In this document: in pieces, positions 6,712 through 14,188 of the stretch | Numbering within the stretch: position 1 is the stretch's first letter | Layout: the number at the start of each line of letters is the position of its first letter | From: Candidatus Latescibacterota bacterium | GTDB lineage: Bacteria > Latescibacterota > UBA2968 > UBA8231 | Assembly: GCA_022825185.1 (NCBI GenBank) | Contig: JAJDYK010000256.1 | Coordinates: 1 to 17,282, forward strand | Direction: 5' to 3' | DNA: 17,282 bases | Translations under genes and position numbers: made by a program | Notes under the pieces: model-generated | Seen by the model: only the letters and a program-made list of their open reading frames with translations | What the model was told of the DNA's origin: nothing | Databases searched by the model: none

Positions 6712-7682
6712 ACTATCGATCCCTACTAATCGTCTGCTTGGCAACACTGGGGTTAGCCGTCGCTAGCTGGGGGCAAGCCGACGGTAAAATCGCGTTTCTC
6801 TCCTACCGCGAGAACTACGAGAATCCCCGAGATATATGGGTCCGGGATGTGTGGATTATGAATGCGGATGGGAGCGACCCCGTGAACCTAACCCAAGGAC
6901 AGTATTGCGCTAGCCCGATTTGGTCTCCAGATGGTACGAAGATCGCCTATATGGCCACTGGTGACGATTATTCCGGTAGGTACATTTGGGTGGTAGATGC
7001 CGACGGTGGCAAGCGAAAGCAGCTAACAGACGATATAGAGAAAGTAGGACCTAACAGTGCGGAGGACCTGTTTTGGTCTGAAGATGGAAATAGCGTTTAC
7101 TACCATGTGTGGGACAGCTCTGAGCTGTTCGCCGTGGCACTGGACGGTAGTGGCTCCTCACTTGTGGAATGGACAGAGGCGGCTTTGCTACTTCGCCGCT
7201 TCTGGGACCGCCGCAGTTTTTCTCCAGACGGAACCAAACGCGCCTCCACCGTCTTGCTGCGTGGTGACGAATATGTCCAAGCTCTCCTCGTTATGACCAG
7301 CGAAGACTGGGACACGCGGACCAGTGAAGACTGGGTCACGGCCATTCCCCTGTCTGGCCAACCTAACGTCGATCTCTTTTTTGGGGATGTCAGCGATTCT
7401 TGGATCTTTACTAGTTTTCCCCTTACTTGGGCACCCAATGGCACGCGGGTAGCCTTCACGTCGTACCCCATTCTCAGCAGCACTGGCACTTCTTTTACCG
7501 CCATCGGTAATGGAGAGATTTGGGCTGTGGATATAGACGGTAGCAACTTGGTCAATCTGACCAACGGTTTGGGCGGAGATAATCCCGTTTGGCAACCAGT
7601 TTCCCCTTCGGCTGCTGCCACGAGCGTCGAAGTCCAGTCATGGGGGCAGATCAAATCGCTGCATTCAACAGGTTCCCGTTAA
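6708..7682 (+). CDS. Secreted TolB-like beta-propeller protein, copy 2
   Basis: Paralogue of 324 residues with the same signal peptide (LLIVCLATLGLAVASW) and start region as copies 1 and 3. Its mature part is the most diverged. Blade motifs are DVWIMNADGSDPVNLT, WSPDGTKIAYM, IWVVDADGGKRKQL, TWAPNGTRVAFTS and IWAVDIDGSNLVNLTN, and the tail is SVEVQSWGQIK. A direct repeat (TSEDWDTRTSEDW) and longer loops account for its extra length. AAGGAGG at 6694-6700, 7 nt before the ATG at 6708, sets the start. In-frame codons upstream to 6603 fall in the repeated spacer and would place the signal peptide inside the protein, so they are rejected. Function as for copy 1: extracytoplasmic, ligand unknown. 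Confidence 0.88.
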   Translation: MNYRSLLIVCLATLGLAVASWGQADGKIAFLSYRENYENPRDIWVRDVWIMNADGSDPVNLTQGQYCASPIWSPDGTKIAYMATGDDYSGRYIWVVDADGGKRKQLTDDIEKVGPNSAEDLFWSEDGNSVYYHVWDSSELFAVALDGSGSSLVEWTEAALLLRRFWDRRSFSPDGTKRASTVLLRGDEYVQALLVMTSEDWDTRTSEDWVTAIPLSGQPNVDLFFGDVSDSWIFTSFPLTWAPNGTRVAFTSYPILSSTGTSFTAIGNGEIWAVDIDGSNLVNLTNGLGGDNPVWQPVSPSAAATSVEVQSWGQIKSLHSTGSR

Positions 7683-7826
7683 TGGCCGCGACGAGGTCGG
7701 CAAGGGGACAGCCGAGGTATGAAGGTCGGAGAAGCCAAGACGACGACGACGCTGCCGTAAGGAGGGTTTTTTTTATATTCTTAAAAAGGAAAGACCGATG
7801 AATCCATATGTGCAAGGAGGCACGTT
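7683..7826 (+). repeat. Spacer between TolB-like copies 2 and 3, homologous to 6538-6707
   Basis: This 144-nt spacer is a shorter version of the one before copy 2, differing by small indels. It keeps the T-run followed by TTAAAAAGGAAAGACC and the leader block. Gene plus spacer is thus the duplicated unit, which explains the tandem array. Confidence 0.75.
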
Positions 7827-7830
7827 ATGA
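7798..7830 (+). CDS. Possible leader peptide (10 codons) coupled to TolB-like copy 3
   Basis: Base-for-base identical to the 33-nt frame before copy 2 (MNPYVQGGTL), with the same ATGA overlap onto the downstream start and GGAAAG shortly before its ATG. Nearby spacer sequence has diverged. Expression is unproven. Confidence 0.3.
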   Translation: MNPYVQGGTL

Positions 7831-8774
7831 ATTATCGATCCCCACTGATCGTCTGCTTGGCAACACTGGGGCTGGCCGTCGCTGGCTGGGGGCAAGCCGA
7901 CGGTAAAATCGCATTTACTTCGTGGCGCGAGGGGTCCGGGGATGTGTGGATTATGAATGCGGATGGGAGCGACCCCGTCAACTTAACCCAAGGCCGGCAT
8001 GGGCAGTGCATTAGCCCAGTTTGGTCTCCAGATGGCACGAAGATCGCCTATCTCGTCTTTCGTGCCGATCCCGCTTCCGGCCGGGTCGATTATTCCATTG
8101 GTGACGTCTGGGTGATGGACGCTGATGGCGGCAATCCGCAACAAATGGGATCTCTAACCAATCCCAGACGTAATTATCTTATTTGGGCTGAAGACGGAAG
8201 TCTCATTTACTCCGTAAAGTACTTCACAGGGCGGCATGAAGTGTTCGTTGTGCCGCTGGACGGCAGTGGCTCCTCACTTATGGATTGGAAGGAGGCGGCT
8301 TGGATAGTCAGAGGTTCCATCGATAATCGCGGTCGTTCTCCAGACGGAACCAAAATAGCATCCGTCGTGTTGCAAGACTCTGAGGGCGATGCCTACCTAC
8401 GCCTAATTATCTTCACTTCTAGTGAATGGCCTTATGAACGGGAAGATATCATGAACTTGGTAGAAGATTCCCGGAAGATTCCTCTTGATCTGCCCCAACA
8501 AACAGGACTAGAACTTGAACCCGGCCAGTTTGTTCCGTCTGAGCCTACTTGGTCGCCCGACAGTATGAGAATCGCCTTTTCTGCCACAAACGAGCAAAGG
8601 GATAAGGGAGTTTGGGTTGTTGATATAGACGGAAGCAACTTAGTCAATCTGACCAACGGCTTGGGAGGCGATTATCCCGCTTGGCAACCTGTCGTCCCTG
8701 CTGCTACTGCGACGAGCGTCGAAGTCCAGTCGTGGGGACAGATCAAAGCGCTGCTTTCAACAGATACTCGTTAA
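7827..8774 (+). CDS. Secreted TolB-like beta-propeller protein, copy 3
   Basis: Paralogue of 315 residues. The signal peptide is almost identical at DNA level to that of copy 1. Motifs are DVWIMNADGSDPVNLT, WSPDGTKIAYL, DVWVMDADGGNPQQ, a RSPDGTKIASVVLQD stretch, WSPDSMRIAFSA and VWVVDIDGSNLVNLTN, and the tail is SVEVQSWGQIK. The mature part follows copy 1 closely, while the upstream spacer follows copy 2, as expected for tandem duplication with later exchange. The start is set by AAGGAGG 7 nt before ATG. It is followed by a palindromic hairpin, not a T-tract terminator, so read-through into the thioredoxin-domain gene is possible. Confidence 0.9.
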   Translation: MNYRSPLIVCLATLGLAVAGWGQADGKIAFTSWREGSGDVWIMNADGSDPVNLTQGRHGQCISPVWSPDGTKIAYLVFRADPASGRVDYSIGDVWVMDADGGNPQQMGSLTNPRRNYLIWAEDGSLIYSVKYFTGRHEVFVVPLDGSGSSLMDWKEAAWIVRGSIDNRGRSPDGTKIASVVLQDSEGDAYLRLIIFTSSEWPYEREDIMNLVEDSRKIPLDLPQQTGLELEPGQFVPSEPTWSPDSMRIAFSATNEQRDKGVWVVDIDGSNLVNLTNGLGGDYPAWQPVVPAATATSVEVQSWGQIKALLSTDTR

Positions 8775-8785
8775 TTGCCCTTCGT

Positions 8786-8817
8786 GCGTAGGGGTGGCGT
8801 GTATGCCACCTCTACGC
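8786..8817. repeat. GTAGGGG-type palindromic hairpin after TolB-like copy 3
   Basis: Arms GCGTAGGGGTGGC (8786-8798) and GCCACCTCTACGC (8805-8817) flank a 6-nt loop. All 13 pairs form in RNA if one G-U pair is allowed. There is no T-run, so termination would be weak or factor-dependent. The outer arms resemble the palindrome at 2131-2162. Confidence 0.7.
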
Positions 8818-8894
8818 GCCTTTCCGTTCCAACCCCGCCTTATCGTTCCACAAGCGCAAAATCCCTATCTGAAGAAGTCGTGGTCGGTAGCCAT

Positions 8895-8910
8895 GCGACC
8901 GTATGGTCGC
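8895..8910. repeat. Small hairpin in the leader of the thioredoxin-domain gene
   Basis: A perfect 6-bp stem, GCGACC and GGTCGC, with a GTAT loop lies about 20 nt before the Shine-Dalgarno of the gene at 8941. Apart from this and the hairpin at 8786, the 166-nt gap 8775-8940 holds nothing I can recognise; no convincing promoter was found. Confidence 0.45.
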
Positions 8911-8940
8911 TCCTCAAACCCCAACGGAAGAGGGAATCTG

Positions 8941-11028
8941 ATGAACGTATATTCCGCCGCCCTGATGGCCCTGAGCCTCTGTCTAACCGCAGCAAGCGCC
9001 CAAAATCAGCCCCGCGCCGCAATCGTCACTGGCGAAGTCCACAACGCTCCGTCGCGGGAAATCGAGTTCCGTCACGAACCGCTACTCGCTCCCGGGCCGT
9101 CCCAACACCACATCGTCTTAGACGAGCAAAACCGCTTTGCTCTCCTCCTGAATATTCCCAAAGGAATCTTAGTCACCGGGGATTATAAAGGCGACCATTT
9201 CATTTCCATCCCCTTCTTTGTCGAACCCGGCGACAGCCTATACGCTGTCGTAACTTTCGCCGAGGCGGCGGAGGCCGATTCTTCAGCGTCGGTGGAACCC
9301 GACAGTTTGCACAGTGCCACGGATAAGACCCCTCCCTCTTACTCCCTGACTTTTAATGGTCGGGGAGCAGAGAACAATCGCTTTTTAGCGGAATTCTGGC
9401 CGCAACATAGTGCCTTCAAACCAGACTATGCGTTGGAGCCCGAAGAGTTTACCCGCCAAGTCAAACAGCGGCGTCGGGATGAATTTGCTTTGCTAGCCGA
9501 GGGCCGCGAGCAATACGCGCTTTCTCCGGGATTCATCGACTGTATGACGGCCTTTATCAACTACAAGTGGGCCAATCAGATGATTGCCTATACGCAGTTT
9601 TCGTCTGTAAACGGCGTCTTGGGACGCATATTAAGCTTCAAATCCCTCGACCGAAGAGCGGTTCCTCCGGACTACTATGACTTCCTACGAGAAATCCCTT
9701 TGGTAGATGAAGAGGCTATCGGCGTGGGGGAGTATCGCCGGTTTGTGGAGAATGCGCTAGACTTGGAGGTGAAGTCGTATAGGCCAACTAGACTTTCCGA
9801 TAAGTACAAGCTGTCGGGGTTGGGTCTGTCGCCCGCTGTCCTCGCCCAACTCGACTCCACATACGCCGCGAATAGGGTGCCCAGACTATCGGAGATGGTC
9901 GATCTGGTGAGGTTGGGACTAGCGGAGGGTGCCCAATCTCAACTCGACTCCATGTACCAAATGTTCAAGGATCAATTCGATGGTGGGATGAGGCCCTCCG
10001 AAAAGGCTGCTTGGTTGGGATTGGAGTTATCGCCAGCCGAGCAATCCCAACTCGACGCTTACGAGGGGCATCGCGTAGCCTACAATATGGAAGATACTGA
10101 TACTACGATGATCGACACGACAGGTGGGAGTTTGACCTTCCATATGCCAGTGGAAAAAATCAACGAGTGGTATGAATACCTACACGATCGTCCGCTATCG
10201 GCACGGGTTGACATGTCGAGTTTGGCGCTGTCGTCGGCTGTTCAAGCTCAACTCGACTCCATGTACCAGAATCGGTTCCAAAATCGTCAACTGTTCAAGC
10301 CTTCCCAAAGGGTTGACTTAGCGGCCTTGGGTCTATCGCCAGCGGTCCAAGCCCAACTCGACTCCATCTTTGCCGGACGGAGTTTTTCTCCCTTCCTAGG
10401 GGCTGTAGAGCGATATGACCTAGCCAAGCAAAAACTAGAAGGGCGAGTACTCTACTGGTTTCTGGCCGGAGAATTGAAGGATGGAATTAAGCACGGCTTT
10501 GAAGCCTATGTGGATACCCGCTGGCCATCCTTTGCGGAGAGCAATCCCTTCCCCGAATACACCGAGGCTCTCAAAGCGGAACAGAGCAAACTTTTGACTC
10601 TGCAACCGGGGCAACCCGCGCCCGATTTTACCCTCCATGACCCCGATGGCCAATCCGTATCGCTGAGCCAGTTCAAGGGCAAGGTGGTCTTGATGGATTT
10701 CTGGGCGAGTTGGTGTGGACCGTGCATCGCCGATTTGGGGACTCTCCGCAAGATCAAAGAACAAGTGGCTGCTCAGCCAGTCGTCTTCCTCAACGTCTCG
10801 TTGGACGCGAATGAAGGAGCTTGGAAGCAGGCTATTGCCAAACACGAGATCAAAGGCGTCCATGTGCGCTCGGAGCAAGTAGCGCAAGCCTATAACGTAA
10901 GTGGCATCCCTCGGTATTATCTGGTGGATCCCCAAGGGCTGATTGTGGAGGATCGTTTGCGGGTATTTGACGTTGATGAGGTTGTGGCGAAAATCGGAAA
11001 GTTGGGGCTTGCAGGCGTGGATAGATGA
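8941..11028 (+). CDS. Secreted protein with internal ~34-residue repeats and C-terminal TlpA-type thioredoxin domain
   Basis: Protein of 695 residues. The signal peptide is about residues 1-21 (MNVYSAALMALSLCLTAASA, then Q). The N-terminal third is unassigned but resembles the beta-rich region preceding thioredoxin folds in DUF4369/TlpA-like proteins. Residues about 290-480 hold five copies of an LxLSPAxQAQLDSMY-like motif, with its Asp at 305, 336, 372, 439 and 474. The last 140 residues form a TlpA/AhpC-TSA fold (PGQPAPDFTLHDPDG, DFWASWCGPC with Cys592 and Cys595, SGIPRYYLVDPQG), so a periplasmic thiol-disulfide role is likely. The start is ATG 8941, preceded by AGAGGG at 8930. Open frame upstream to 8794 covers a palindromic repeat and would bury the signal peptide. 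It may share a transcript with the propeller cluster. Confidence 0.88.
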   Translation: MNVYSAALMALSLCLTAASAQNQPRAAIVTGEVHNAPSREIEFRHEPLLAPGPSQHHIVLDEQNRFALLLNIPKGILVTGDYKGDHFISIPFFVEPGDSLYAVVTFAEAAEADSSASVEPDSLHSATDKTPPSYSLTFNGRGAENNRFLAEFWPQHSAFKPDYALEPEEFTRQVKQRRRDEFALLAEGREQYALSPGFIDCMTAFINYKWANQMIAYTQFSSVNGVLGRILSFKSLDRRAVPPDYYDFLREIPLVDEEAIGVGEYRRFVENALDLEVKSYRPTRLSDKYKLSGLGLSPAVLAQLDSTYAANRVPRLSEMVDLVRLGLAEGAQSQLDSMYQMFKDQFDGGMRPSEKAAWLGLELSPAEQSQLDAYEGHRVAYNMEDTDTTMIDTTGGSLTFHMPVEKINEWYEYLHDRPLSARVDMSSLALSSAVQAQLDSMYQNRFQNRQLFKPSQRVDLAALGLSPAVQAQLDSIFAGRSFSPFLGAVERYDLAKQKLEGRVLYWFLAGELKDGIKHGFEAYVDTRWPSFAESNPFPEYTEALKAEQSKLLTLQPGQPAPDFTLHDPDGQSVSLSQFKGKVVLMDFWASWCGPCIADLGTLRKIKEQVAAQPVVFLNVSLDANEGAWKQAIAKHEIKGVHVRSEQVAQAYNVSGIPRYYLVDPQGLIVEDRLRVFDVDEVVAKIGKLGLAGVDR

Positions 11029-11035
11029 TGCGTAG

Positions 11036-12130
11036 TCAGCGGACTTTGCCGCGACCGGCGATTTCCCAAATCGCCTCCAGCCGATTGGCGCGTAGCGCGT
11101 AGAGGTGATCGTGGAGGTTGACGGTGGTGCAGCCGTGGCCGGGGATAAATTCGAGCAGGTCGCCGGGATGGAGATCGGTGCAGGGGCCGGCTACGGTCTT
11201 GAGGCGGCCGTGCTCTTCGGACAGGGCATGGCATTCCAAGTCGGGACGATCTTTGACGAGAGGGAAGCCGTGCTCGGGCGTCAGGCTCTTTAGACCGGCG
11301 TCGGTGATGACCTGCTCGGGCGAGGGGCGGCTGGTAACGGTGGTCAGCACGCTGAGGGCGTTTTTGAAGCCCAAGCTTAGCTTGGCGTACGCCGCGTCCA
11401 TCAGCGCGTACGAGCCAGCTTGGATCTCGGTGATGCCGTCAAAGGAGGTGCTTACATAGTAATCGCCCGTGCCCGAGGCGCTGCAAATTAAACAGTCGAG
11501 GCAGGCTCGTTCCACGTCGTCGCGGGCATCGACGAGGCGCTGGAGGCAGGTGCGGGCACCGTCGTCGCGGGCGTCTTTGTCTTCGAGGTCGATGATGTGG
11601 CCTTCGTAGCCCATTAGTCCGCAGAAGCGCAGGTGTGGTGCTTGGGAGGCCGCACGGGCGAGATCGACGACGGTGGCGGGCGCGACGCCGCAGCGGTTGT
11701 GGCCGATGTTGACCTCCACGAGGACGCGGGGGCTGACCTTGTAGGCTTGGGCAGCCTCGTTGAGGTCGGCGAGATTTTGCGGGTCATCGACTGCAACCAT
11801 AATATCGCAACGAGCGGCCAGCGCCATGAGGCGCTCGATCTTGCGGCGGCCTACTACTTCGTTGGCAATGAGAATGTCTTGGATGCCGGCGTCGGCCATG
11901 ACCTCGGCCTCTCCGACCTTGGCGCAGGTGATCCCCTGCGCGCCGGCTGTGAGTTGGAGGTGGGCGATGGCCGGGGTTTTGTGCGACTTGGTGTGCGGCC
12001 GGAGGTTTTTGCCCGCGGTGCGGAAGTGCTCGGCGAGTAGGTCAATGTTGTATTCGAGTGCGTCGAGATCGACCAAGAGGACGGGGGTGTCGATGGCGTC
12101 GCGGGTCGTGCCGATGTGTTCGGTAGTCAT
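11036..12130 (-). CDS. PLP-dependent D-serine dehydratase / D-threonine aldolase-like enzyme (DSD1 family)
   Basis: Enzyme of 364 residues with an alanine-racemase-type PLP barrel and a C-terminal D-Ser-dehydratase domain. RPHTKSHKT (residues 44-52) holds the PLP lysine region; ITCAKVGEAEVM and DILIANEVVG follow as in the family. The metal site near the end is PGHGC (His332, Cys334). As I recall, His-x-Cys is found in metal-dependent D-serine dehydratases, whereas D-threonine aldolases have His-x-Asp; this favours lyase action on D-serine or a related D-beta-hydroxy amino acid. The start at 12130 gives MTTEHIGTTRDAIDTPVLLVD, as in relatives; in-frame sequence upstream is spacer and the end of the previous gene. 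It is the last gene of the minus-strand run and converges with the thioredoxin-domain gene 7 nt away. Confidence 0.88.
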   Translation of the reverse strand: MTTEHIGTTRDAIDTPVLLVDLDALEYNIDLLAEHFRTAGKNLRPHTKSHKTPAIAHLQLTAGAQGITCAKVGEAEVMADAGIQDILIANEVVGRRKIERLMALAARCDIMVAVDDPQNLADLNEAAQAYKVSPRVLVEVNIGHNRCGVAPATVVDLARAASQAPHLRFCGLMGYEGHIIDLEDKDARDDGARTCLQRLVDARDDVERACLDCLICSASGTGDYYVSTSFDGITEIQAGSYALMDAAYAKLSLGFKNALSVLTTVTSRPSPEQVITDAGLKSLTPEHGFPLVKDRPDLECHALSEEHGRLKTVAGPCTDLHPGDLLEFIPGHGCTTVNLHDHLYALRANRLEAIWEIAGRGKVR

Positions 12131-12182
12131 AATAAGGGCTTTGTGGATTGGGTGGATATTGTTTGCGAATTGTGCTGGATGA

Positions 12183-13067
12183 TTAATGTAGCGGTACTGA
12201 TTCCGTATCTCGCCGATTTTGCGGCGGTCGCCGCGGCGAATTGGGCTCAATAATGGCCCGTCTTTCTGGGGTCAAACGTTGTAACAGGTCTTCTGAGATT
12301 TGATAGTTGAATCGCTCGCGCACGTATTTGGGGGAATAGCGATAGACAATCGTTCGTCGATAACCGGGATTGGTGCGTTCTGCCGAGCCGTGTGTTATCG
12401 CATCGGTGAATAACAAAACATCTCCCGCTTTCAGATACATTTCTTGCACGGCGATGGCTGTTCCAGCGGGTTTGCCGCTCACGCCGTCGTAAACTAAGCC
12501 TCGGCCATCTACATCAAGCCGAGGGTGAATTTCCGTACACTTGTGGCTGCCCGGAATTAGGACGGGCGGGCCATCGCCCTCGCCGATGTCGTTGAGGGCC
12601 ATCAATACGTTAATCTGCCCAACCATCCATTCTCCGGTGTTATTCTGGCGAAATGTTAAATAGCTGAGCGGAACATGGCCGCCGCAGTGGATGTGGATGT
12701 AACCTCCCGGACCGCGGACGTTGAGGAAGTTTTCGTGAATGGAAAGGCCGTTTACTGAGGAGTGAATGTACTTCTTGACCAAGTCGATCCAGGCGGGATG
12801 GTCTATCAATTTCTCGAAAACAGGGCCGCCCTCGATGATACTTTGGAAGTTGACGCCATTTTCTTCATTGTAGGTGTGCGTTTCTATGTGACCAATCCAG
12901 CGACCTTTTTTCCTTGGATCGCCATCGGTTGACCACGGCTCTGCTACATACGATTCGTGATCGTCTATCCACTGATTCATCTCGCGCAAATCTGATGACG
13001 AGATTGCATTTTTTAAGACTAGATAGCCTTGAAGGTCAAATAGGTAGTCTTGGGCGTTGTTATCCAT
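12183..13067 (-). CDS. Phytanoyl-CoA dioxygenase (PhyH) family Fe(II)/2-oxoglutarate oxygenase
   Basis: Protein of 294 residues, normal for the family. Landmarks are GYLVLKNAIS near the N-terminus, NFLNVRGPGGYIHIHCGGH (residues 113-131), VLIPGSHK (169-176), LKAGDVLLFTDAITHGS (212-228) and the Arg-rich RRTIVYRYSP strand (237-246). His226 fits the distal iron ligand and Arg237/238 the 2-oxoglutarate anchor. The proximal motif is odd: the usual HxD is not seen, and the best fit is H127-C-G129. The substrate cannot be inferred. The ATG overlaps the stop of the restriction gene by one base (TAATG), so it is probably coupled to it. The C-terminal 25 residues are basic and proline-rich. Confidence 0.88.
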   Translation of the reverse strand: MDNNAQDYLFDLQGYLVLKNAISSSDLREMNQWIDDHESYVAEPWSTDGDPRKKGRWIGHIETHTYNEENGVNFQSIIEGGPVFEKLIDHPAWIDLVKKYIHSSVNGLSIHENFLNVRGPGGYIHIHCGGHVPLSYLTFRQNNTGEWMVGQINVLMALNDIGEGDGPPVLIPGSHKCTEIHPRLDVDGRGLVYDGVSGKPAGTAIAVQEMYLKAGDVLLFTDAITHGSAERTNPGYRRTIVYRYSPKYVRERFNYQISEDLLQRLTPERRAIIEPNSPRRPPQNRRDTESVPLH

Positions 13068-14188
13068 TACTCATCGCTTTCGGCTGCTTGTCGTAGGGCT
13101 AGGAAAGCCTCCTTGAGTGTTTGACTTACGGCTGAATCCGGCTCGTTCAAAACTAATTCTTGGTAGGCATTCAAATAGTCGGCGCGGATGCGGTGGAACA
13201 GATGTAAGAAGTGCCGCAGAAAACCGATGCAGTCCAAAATAGTAATCTCGACGCCATCAGTCTGTTCGTAAAATCCGGCTGCGTATTCGGCTACCCTCGG
13301 ATCGATTGCATCCGTGGTGACGAATAGATAATTGTCAATCCTATGTGGCGCTCCGATGATCTTGGCTAGTGCTGTGTCGATGTCATTATAATCAACTCGC
13401 TTAGCCTTCATTTCATAAGCCGTTACAACAGAATCTTCCCCAACCAAGCAAATTTCCACATCTCCCAACGAGCCAGTTTGTAGATCAGCGGCATTGTGTG
13501 GGTTTAGCGGCAATATGCGTTCGGCAAGCCGCGTCCCGGCTGCCTGATAGGCCGCCGCTACGACGAGGACCGGCAAGCGGCTTGCATGTTTGCAGGCCAA
13601 GTGCTGTTTGAGCAGGGTGACGATGGCCTCTGATGATAGGGGCAAGGCCCCTTCGGTTTGTTCCAATCCCTTGAGCAGTGAATTTATGCGGGCGAGTTTT
13701 TCATCGCGCATCTGAAGCAAGAGGCGGACGATTTCGACGAATAACACATCGGCGGATACTCGCTGTTCGGCCACATCTTCGAGCAGTTCAAGGGTCTTTT
13801 TATAAAGGTCGCGCGGTCTGCCAACAAGCTCGCGGTCCGTGGTGAGCGGATGGTCGATGTTTCTCAGCGTTGGCGTGAGGAAGGCCGTCGTCTGATTGAC
13901 GGGTAAGCGGTGTTCGTTGATGAATAGGGCTAGGTGTTGTTCATCATAGGTGCGGCCAGAAAAGCTGTCCGGGTCGCCAATTTCAGTATAGGGTTTGCGT
14001 GGATCGACGTTGGGCTTGTCCAGCTTTCCTAGTAGGCACGACATAAGCAAACGCACCCCGGCACGGTTGCTCATGCAGCGGCAGACATAATAAGCGCGTT
14101 CTCTGATGCCTAGATCAGGGATAACGGACGTATCTAAGGTCGCCTCAGCACGCTCGTAAATGCCACGCAGAATGTTCTCTGGTGTCAT
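13067..14188 (-). CDS. Type II restriction endonuclease, SacI-family-like
   Basis: Protein of 373 residues. I recognise it as resembling the RE_SacI family from stretches such as RKPYTEIGDPDSFSGRTYDEQ, RLPVLVVAAAYQAAG and DCIGFLRHFLHLFHR. A PD-(D/E)xK-like nuclease core is visible: GDVEI (Asp243, Glu245) followed by YEMKAK (Glu259, Lys261), with HNAADLQTG just before it. It would cut unmethylated DNA. Its target is not shown here; SacI itself cuts GAGCTC. Its ATG overlaps the methyltransferase stop as ATGA, a common coupled modification-before-restriction order. Its stop overlaps the dioxygenase start. It appears intact. Confidence 0.8.
   Translation of the reverse strand: MTPENILRGIYERAEATLDTSVIPDLGIRERAYYVCRCMSNRAGVRLLMSCLLGKLDKPNVDPRKPYTEIGDPDSFSGRTYDEQHLALFINEHRLPVNQTTAFLTPTLRNIDHPLTTDRELVGRPRDLYKKTLELLEDVAEQRVSADVLFVEIVRLLLQMRDEKLARINSLLKGLEQTEGALPLSSEAIVTLLKQHLACKHASRLPVLVVAAAYQAAGTRLAERILPLNPHNAADLQTGSLGDVEICLVGEDSVVTAYEMKAKRVDYNDIDTALAKIIGAPHRIDNYLFVTTDAIDPRVAEYAAGFYEQTDGVEITILDCIGFLRHFLHLFHRIRADYLNAYQELVLNEPDSAVSQTLKEAFLALRQAAESDE

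Noticed and set aside
7681..7801. 39-codon frame starting at the TAATG overlap after TolB-like copy 2 and ending at the leader ATG
   Set aside because: The matching frame after copy 1 is broken by a one-base difference after 13 codons, and the composition is Arg/Asp-rich spacer. Probably chance.
8794..8940. N-terminal extension of the thioredoxin-domain protein
   Set aside because: It covers an intergenic palindrome and would hide the clear signal peptide that begins at 8941.
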